This document shows, one piece after another, positions 14,801 through 15,175 of a stretch of 15,175 nt of DNA; the stretch's first letter is position 1; each line of letters starts with the position of its first letter. A model generated the notes under the pieces. That model was not told the origin of the DNA, ran no database searches, and saw only the letters and a list, made by a program, of their open reading frames with translations. Source of the stretch: Parelusimicrobium sp031549165 (GTDB lineage: Bacteria > Elusimicrobiota > Elusimicrobia > Elusimicrobiales > Elusimicrobiaceae); contig JAVBQE010000146.1 of assembly GCA_031549165.1 (NCBI GenBank), positions 1 through 15,175 of the forward strand, given 5' to 3'. The translations under genes were made by a program, and so were the position numbers.

Positions 14801-15175
14801 CCGCTGGATTTGCGCACCATATTGCTGTTATTGCTGCCCGCCTGGATAAACACCACCGGGTTTTTGCGAAACGCATTAATGTCATAAGGAATATTTTTAT
14901 CCAGCAGCATCTTTGTAGCGTGATAAAAACCTCTAATGCCCTGAAATAAGAACAGCACCGTAATAGGAATAACCGGGTCCACCGCCGCATGTATAACATT
15001 TCCCGCCTCCGAGGCAGGATTAAGAAAATTAAGCAACGCAATAGCAGCGCCTATCACCGCCAGCACGCCTGCGCCAAATAGTTCCGCCTCTCTTACGCGC
15101 CCTGGCCTCACGGACGTTATCTGATTATTTTCTATCTCAACAATGTATTCTTGTTTATTGCCTTTTTCATCTTTT
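2809..15175 (-). CDS. Giant membrane multidomain protein with six PA-clan protease domains (5' end outside window)
   Basis: One uninterrupted frame runs from the right edge to a TAA at 2811-2809. Residues here are numbered from a GTG at 15111, but 21 more in-frame codons (ending EIENNQITSV) precede it without a stop. No ribosome site precedes the GTG, so the true start is further right. Order of parts: hydrophobic hairpin (9-60); P1 (74-280); unassigned linker (293-510); membrane stretch (516-555); P2 (574-772); membrane stretches (790-824, 855-892); P3 (920-1112); beta module (1130-1225); membrane stretches (1231-1275); P4 (1356-1552); helical region (1556-1800); GNAT-like 1 (1800-1985); unassigned region (2080-2530); kinase-like 1 (2538-2746); helical region (2755-2890); GNAT-like 2 (2895-3092); membrane stretch (3108-3141); kinase-like 2 (3150-3358); P5 (3533-3728); P6 (3766-3958); beta module (3966-4060); hydrophobic C-terminus (4075-4094). 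I do not recognise the whole protein. A membrane-tethered, possibly self-processing polyprotein-like product is an inference. Confidence 0.9.
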   Translation of the reverse strand, partial: KDEKGNKQEYIVEIENNQITSVRPGRVREAELFGAGVLAVIGAAIALLNFLNPASEAGNVIHAAVDPVIPITVLFLFQGIRGFYHATKMLLDKNIPYDINAFRKNPVVFIQAGSNNSNMVRKSSGFLIKKEGVIYVITDYHSVEGKDKFYISLYKGGPRLEAQVVAVREVPGLYSGTDGLAALTFKEEGRIISDLLPHFELADSNVSKGMDIETVGFHEDRYTTLSGKMLKNYYLIGELVAGIFTKPGASGSPILNKEGKVVGVHYGARKIFLGLFGPRVSHMIKLSALKDFVFSLQAPTPALTAAQHTEAHSTKMKVDREFRHFLKIRNSVYTGQKGVAGDNDYMLINRKGDPLLKLKITNLPADDEFTLDKLMETLETSKDEITVQNLDGGQSTFAFAPRVRYIYNLLRNAEEFNIYRKKELSPDIEVRNLFASLKEVLANSVHMGWSALYDADKNFKEKTRMGVEGYDNYFAAVRNLETPNLVTIYKISAEKLKSADKPFLYNIEKYMRYNTDNMAEDGTVDRQFYTHGRFSLGKSIYTIALLIAAGALLAWGGGISALVQAALIAPVVPMSFIRSLPAGHPLKRMFGDADIPYDVTDFEKTAALQVQVLDDAEQVISAGSGFVIKKNGKYYVITNAHVAAALYLEGIFLPVKVAAIDYRKLPDGTNVDLAALALPEGINIEQFFPALEVRQKPLYNGMPISTAAFPGDEYIKDNGVLLNNPFSRKSFIADIYSQPGSSGSALYDDEGNVAGVMQGSAVMFGLIGPVFETHHFIPAQILNEFIENAIPEGRTVIERDVMPNLFMKPFQMAVHILSGVLGAVVLSNPLGFIAGMWLAAIYKLAPLLNTTFIYLHLKLNQHFILLKERLRTHGIKTGLLLVPAAVVAGSALLSGPALAGETAAAFMLLAVPQNYLAALFARIKNIFYKVKPSLNINYTLQDEHSLKAFSKALLDEAGRSVFEIKTASGAEVHGFILNTHINGRPAHVLAAAYSAFGAEDSGEVLYKGALYPLEKLISNERMDFIYFKLPRAMTAERALDLELNTQPGERVAAVFGVGEIYAHGGGRILELNGAHGMLTSVQMSKAFWGVPLVNTDGNVVGMLNAYGGTLAFRKILPKTLNYASRAVPAAALKAGLDVYSGKTPSAQPLFFAGQKIGELEYGDELISQQYISGRDKESLQYSAAQHGAMFNELLLFNKGFEEGIVETIFYNPKTAKIKGYQISLTNGRASKIVLEENGGSEVVYEDVSFTPPAFLLNIALGVFLYQAFNLGTAGLAGVMEAVFPLALLSITKGSLSFFILKKIFPRWVRKFFYTLPDDNNFFGRNMRRHALIAAIEALLPFRAQVFLREHVFNDLDKDLKNSLKFVTADKQYASERGFDGFSREVVEAAAEAEVQLVQKTRFSKRFMAGAVLAEADVNGKSEKFIVVPYHNLKTKKELLYYKGRLLPAKILAADEEKDLAFLAVPEELNAITPLKLAASLQEGERVLSIGYLQNYGRIFSGGRVLDVNHEKGFSLSNFRRTGSCGAAIINTKGELVGIVSGSDADNPAEHAIIKIKQKRTSLAAPVSAIKALLAAQESNIFWEEEVAARAKSEGASEQEIFALNKALAALEDPQQMYNKFIQFKDDVKNQKIYILGIYPEKADIFFYHNSPFVISMLSLINTEDLFVPSSAAFDMKRDDLLRFMHAAHQVKRVFSPGQIIRIKAIISPYAAREKIELIFALGAAEPAFAKKMLYALQNGGDVNDIIEKAIFDRMHVRYDKNISNALSFAAVPYLVKIFISDNMFFENLTLLARALRPGKTLKEATDKFTENKEIAREFKTLGADYEVWTGGSDIKAEARSRAKVTNYSVRKLDSNDFASLISIGEDALSCLAPGFGINHWTVPAYIKNKTAVIAGIYHGEKRIGYARFLMGYADERPALFIDTVEMRREYNNERAVVSALIAFSELFAQRLGKPKMPVYSFGFDSIDEGFMPLVSKKVRVIGTADKSVIYTSGIFPKGQTKSARLREFANIGFEADITQNDAVRLSKKFSFFRRAFIFGREHLGTEAASSMTLDAAGLKTSSLVKVFRLVWDGLLSVLHFVWEMAGPENGLEKQLKINVEEKDVIAGADNTQTLLFIDELLAGELQVGPREALLRIKEMLKAGQYGALSHPLTLSKENLQNIAEGGRVIFNYNSGLPFFDKFIKETSAMGNFVVAADRTYKRIVAGALMEAAAERLGMIGIPVYNFYAEGVRFASHSDSRTYIALGHDIFSDKSLALGYFIKYKNEMFFIKEIFRLLPAFSPQGATVFVAGCWSARMGWDYFKFENPQKYKLNFIFSAAPGENMRNYGYELDKTPALSYENNLISSLLRSGKLGVTYIVNGVLVSPLEIAYEEAKQHSGEINGVSYDYLRRELELMLPFFTEDNIDIIRLNLLFRRLPGDSYSKRGLFVSAFSSSVDRNIKANKIRSAVLYVKPEVAEYVRSVFLKETTLKFPNTYKIVINDALVKLRTEDFARRATALRADVSENNKDAFNALYKEVTEFKEALDKEEFDIIDVDLEIEFHNVWYDIRQNLKKLFFPPSKYVVENEDWGLLGHAGSHSLVYELENKKTSERVYIKYEKDSYSWSGRETHKIAAEVQKEFKDGPVRFHTPDFVEGDFTFFTDYIEERHARIENPLVLSAVPFNDKYELLSRTALFDLLRGKKITEAEFKYIDHIVRTLEERGAANNDMQHNYSITRGADGVLDFTLIDYEDPPFTKAEDSILGRNAQEPQVFLRHLKNFLKEHDLLQAPVAVSPAREFSDEIMEEFTAAKRLLNTREFETFKEKIIEIHSDAELYRRLLVAVRIFAASNPSKNAYVIENINKSQWVWNGLLTKEIFARTQTEYDSAFAKELNLAANNNFYQIILAPAKITNAFRELFALLKTNSVHTLEHNVNTESEFKVHNLNYARWASPDRRSYVESVINQLFKKKDGSFYHQDINVVVSEVDTRNVGEFAFIGDAVKSCFRMDAGENALSAVGIGKYSAIKYLKMTHNGKIIAYARVFMILVNGRPAFYFDNMEFLAPGNNQAMHAVFEEYINKLAAEMGIADFTVYAYGADLEADVKVLGSMPGQDAAYTTTHFTPGQTKEWSLMVLYDSPKQTPAPQAQTPATPWYVTAISIALILGDIFYARSGAGVMAAMALPAAMGKTLKKAKSKYVAETEEWGLLMRDVEHPLVWAVENKITGKRVYIKYPRYKTPSLEAETLAIAARVREKFANSPVRFYTPDVLDLNFPEFNAYIENKYKSFKGRTPMVISEVPFKKIAVSIRAGDLEELLQNKQINSTEMNSIEEFVDALVREGALNHDLFENSSIFREADGVLVFSTMDYEDGPYTPFYRSDRRMVEPYTFLYLLKQHLQLQNLLDLSPQRFLPVKPPSTDKKDIPSNVFYSLFPPFNFLVPAFNALKKVLARTQNSAMPGVADSSSGVLVKNDVVIISFKALAAEWNSKAPLGFLNGAVFMPFITFLNNMPSVENIFGAAGLKYFKEISKEVMLGAVGVFSIKNSARLRYALESTLAKDLKISSRISMPTEALKKERSLEGFSEEVIARAVGASVQVLNKYGVSLGNATVAERDNDGVKERVLLTASHVVGKPENRFLYYKGKVYHVNVLLKSYNGDSAVLQMPSAFDEIAALPLADSLEEGESILTVSYPVGYGRMISGGKIVNLNHPHGVQSSNFGRPGACGGIMLNKQGGLVGFFRWGDKTEKGENEIFGSKRGEFSYSVSLANINSLLNEYAKIKKPLKQTEDAARPGFMNNLRSLKEEQDRQNVDPAHIEYLDNASVINLKWGFLPTTTLSLVEFSNGEKYLMSAAHAVGDTFAYFSYKTPQGWKRGTARVLFKSKQLEAAFIQVPQALKDRMPIKAALTPAAEGDKLIVVSNIRGGRKVISAGTVLEADSPSGLITTIKRAHGSCGTAVTRITPDGRLEVVGLHYGSEVNKFWSDFFNVGKKRFALEAPVNLLEDYLYSRLNKKQVARPIYLDGNKVFNIKYSESISDVLRYIENDKGTLVFQDRMPVGAVLYNKLPAAYLTDNAKYKKAVLIIVLKDSRGNTRDIILTLENGKIISVDSNVKEDAAQTGFFSRFDPILIPVSAAFLQSIFAISDLINSPL
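2932..3216 (-). other. C-terminal copy of the beta-rich repeat module
   Basis: Residues 3966-4060 align with the module after P3. They are followed by a final hydrophobic segment (FDPILIPVSAAFLQSIFAI, 4074-4092) and the C-terminus. The protein therefore ends with the same protease-module-membrane order seen internally. Confidence 0.5.
3238..3816 (-). other. Domain P6: 3C-like protease domain (His-Glu-Cys)
   Basis: Residues 3766-3958. LMSAAHAVGD gives H3805. The acidic position is E3837 (QLEAAFIQVP) instead of Asp, and RAHGSCGTAV gives C3904 (codon TGC at 3402-3400). A His-Glu-Cys set is what poliovirus 3C uses. VVGLHYG (H3923) supplies the S1-pocket His found in 3C and V8-type enzymes, which favours cleavage after Gln or Glu. 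Sequence identity to viral enzymes outside these motifs is not evident, so convergence within the PA clan is as likely as shared descent. Confidence 0.7.
3928..4515 (-). other. Domain P5: chymotrypsin-fold protease with Cys nucleophile (His-Asp-Cys)
   Basis: Residues 3533-3728 are a close duplicate of P4. LLTASHVVG gives H3581, YNGDSAVLQMP gives D3610, and GRPGACGGIMLNKQGGLVGF gives C3676 (codon TGC at 4086-4084). ACGG matches the picornavirus 3C core motif (GxCGG). P6 follows directly, without a membrane segment between. Confidence 0.74.
5038..5664 (-). other. Protein-kinase-fold domain 2
   Basis: Residues 3150-3358 are a diverged duplicate of kinase-like domain 1: KYVAETEEWGLL against KYVVENEDWGLL, and RVYIKYPRYK with K3187. 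E3197/E3199 fall in the next helix, NHDLFENSSI gives D3300 and N3304, and STMDYEDGPY gives D3321. The glycine-loop region is poorer than in copy 1 (LLMRDVEHPLV), so ATP binding is less certain here. It follows a membrane stretch and precedes P5 by about 170 unassigned residues. Confidence 0.5.
5836..6429 (-). other. GNAT-like domain 2
   Basis: Residues 2895-3092 repeat GNAT-like domain 1: FAFIGDAVKSCFRMDAGENA with C2961 equivalent to C1849, GKIIAYARVFMILVNGRPAF, YFDNMEFLAPGNNQ, a helix, and FTVYAYGAD. Both end with a PKGQTK/TPGQTK motif (1976-1980 and 3079-3083). A Pro-rich linker (3094-3108) and a membrane stretch follow. The assignment is as tentative as for copy 1. Confidence 0.4.
6874..7500 (-). 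other. Protein-kinase-fold domain 1
   Basis: Residues 2538-2746 follow the small-molecule/protein kinase plan. GLLGHAGSHSLVYELENKKT is in the glycine-loop position, RVYIKYEK gives the beta-3 lysine K2575, and the following helix has E2587. FFTDYIEE reads like a hinge, NNDMQHNYSI gives the catalytic-loop D2686 and N2690, and FTLIDYEDPP gives the metal-binding D2707. The Asp-to-Asn gap is one residue shorter than usual. It could phosphorylate a protein or a small molecule, or be a binding-only pseudokinase. Confidence 0.55.
7522..8874 (-). other. Unassigned region of about 450 residues
   Basis: Residues 2080-2530 match no family I recognise. They look globular and mixed alpha/beta, with features such as GGRVIFNYNSGLPFFDKF (2144-2161), YIALGHDIFS (2221-2230) and FVAGCWSARMGWDYF (2267-2281) containing the lone C2271. 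The last 100 residues are probably helical and lead into kinase-like domain 1. There is no internal repeat elsewhere in the protein, unlike most other modules. Confidence 0.5.
9157..9714 (-). other. GNAT-like domain 1
   Basis: Residues 1800-1985 have the form of an acetyltransferase-like fold: YSVRKLDSNDFASLISIGED, then SCLAPGFG (C1849), a strand-turn-strand EKRIGYARFLMG, ALFIDTVEMRREYNN, a long helix, and VYSFGFDS. The domain aligns along most of its length with GNAT-like domain 2. Assignment to the GNAT fold rests on this overall pattern, not on a clean acetyl-CoA loop, so catalysis is uncertain. It sits downstream of P4 and an all-helical stretch. Confidence 0.4.
10456..11046 (-). other. 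Domain P4: chymotrypsin-fold protease with Cys nucleophile (His-Asp-Cys)
   Basis: Residues 1356-1552. The preamble GFDGFSREVVEAAAEAEVQL matches that of P5. FIVVPYHNL gives H1409 and EEKDLAFLAVP gives D1437. The nucleophile motif is TGSCGAAIINTKGELVGI, with C1503 where P1 has S229; the codon at 10605-10603 reads TGC. GxCG in this fold is the signature of viral 3C-like cysteine proteases and is unusual in bacteria. The neighbouring loop pattern SGGRVLDVNHEKG is shared with P3 and P5. Confidence 0.72.
11437..11724 (-). other. Beta-rich repeat module after P3
   Basis: Residues 1130-1225 (FAGQKIGELEYGDELISQQY ... GYQISLTNGRASKIVLEENG) align with the module after P6 (LDGNKVFNIKYSESISDVLR ... RDIILTLENGKIISV). 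The ending is also seen at the right window edge (EYIVEIENNQITSV). Each copy is followed by a hydrophobic stretch. The family is not recognised. It may be a linker that ends each protease unit before it returns to the membrane. Confidence 0.5.
11776..12354 (-). other. Domain P3: inactive protease-fold domain (pseudoprotease)
   Basis: Residues 920-1112 align with the other protease domains through GGGRILELNGAHG, VPLVNTDGNVVGML and MDFIYFKLP, but the active site is gone. The His position is Y972 (VLAAAYSAF) and the nucleophile position is W1067 (AFWGVP). Only the Asp equivalent, D1002, remains. The fold is otherwise well kept, which suggests a structural, binding or regulatory role rather than decay. 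In motif detail it resembles P4-P6 more than P1-P2. Confidence 0.7.
12796..13392 (-). other. Domain P2: trypsin-like serine protease, complete triad
   Basis: Residues 574-772 repeat the P1 plan. IPYDVTDFEK aligns with IPYDINAFRK of P1. Next come GSGFVIKKNGKYYVITNAHV with H620, NVDLAAL with D651, and QPGSSGSALYDDEGNVAGV with S721. The S1-pocket His of P1 is absent (GVMQG), so its specificity probably differs. Membrane segments lie on both sides (516-555 and 790-824). Confidence 0.8.
14272..14892 (-). other. Domain P1: V8-like serine protease, complete triad
   Basis: Residues 74-280 of the giant protein show a chymotrypsin-fold pattern. SSGFLIKKEGVIYVITDYH carries catalytic H120, GTDGLAALTF carries D157, and KPGASGSPILNKEGKVVGVH carries S229. 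The strand after the nucleophile has GVHYG with H244, as in staphylococcal V8 glutamyl endopeptidase (GIHWG), where that His lines the S1 pocket; cleavage after Glu is therefore a testable guess. It follows a hydrophobic hairpin and starts with an IPYD segment shared with P2. All three catalytic residues are present, so activity is plausible. Confidence 0.8.

Noticed and set aside
15109..15111. GTG at 15111 as the true start of the giant protein
   Set aside because: No ribosome site precedes it, and in-frame codons upstream continue a recognisable beta-module ending to the window edge.
2809..15175. Prophage or RNA-virus origin of the giant gene
   Set aside because: Apart from GxCG-type protease motifs there is no capsid, polymerase, helicase or integrase; base composition resembles the neighbouring genes.
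1..15175. CRISPR array, tRNA or rRNA genes
   Set aside because: No regularly spaced direct repeats with unique spacers, no cloverleaf and no rRNA-like conserved stretch were seen on either strand.

Overview
The window holds the start of a TolC-type outer-membrane gene, a creD gene, a dCMP deaminase gene, and one enormous minus-strand reading frame that fills about 81% of the sequence. The TolC-type gene implies a Gram-negative, double-membrane bacterium. Base composition is moderate, with AT-rich intergenic patches beside GC-rich codons. A giant membrane multidomain protein would fit Elusimicrobiota/Omnitrophota-like lineages, but that placement is a low-confidence inference because no marker gene is present.

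Layout. 1-426 (-): N-terminal part of a TolC/OEP-family efflux protein, cut by the window edge. 427-496: divergent promoter gap. 497-1849 (+): CreD, the length of E. coli CreD, with its C-terminal membrane signature intact. 1850-2324: a 475-base gap in two parts. 1860-2166 is rich in inverted repeats and begins with a widespread kind of intergenic repeat ('cattgcgag...gcggcaatctc'). 2190-2310 is AT-rich and carries repeated AGGCAGTT boxes at near-helical spacing just upstream of the next gene. 2325-2825 (+): dCMP/cytidine deaminase-family enzyme. 2809-15175 (-): the giant gene, which overlaps the deaminase gene tail-to-tail by 17 bases and stays open through the right edge, so its true start is not visible.

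The visible 4,121 residues of the giant protein are built from duplicated modules. There are six chymotrypsin-fold (PA clan) protease domains. P1 and P2 keep His-Asp-Ser. P3 has lost both His and Ser. P4 and P5 carry His-Asp-Cys, and P6 carries His-Glu-Cys, in GxCG motifs like those of viral 3C proteases. Between P4 and P5 lie two GNAT-like domains and two protein-kinase-fold domains, interleaved, plus about 450 residues I cannot assign. Hydrophobic hairpins separate the modules, and a small beta-rich module recurs after P3, after P6 and, partially, at the window edge before P1. From residue 1 to 4100 I count only six cysteines: three at the protease nucleophile position, two at one equivalent position in the GNAT-like repeats, and one in an unassigned GCW motif.

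My reading (inference) is a membrane-tethered, polyprotein-like protein that combines Ser- and Cys-type chymotrypsin-fold proteases with kinase-like and acyltransferase-like domains. It might process itself. Its role is unknown, and no neighbouring gene suggests a pathway.
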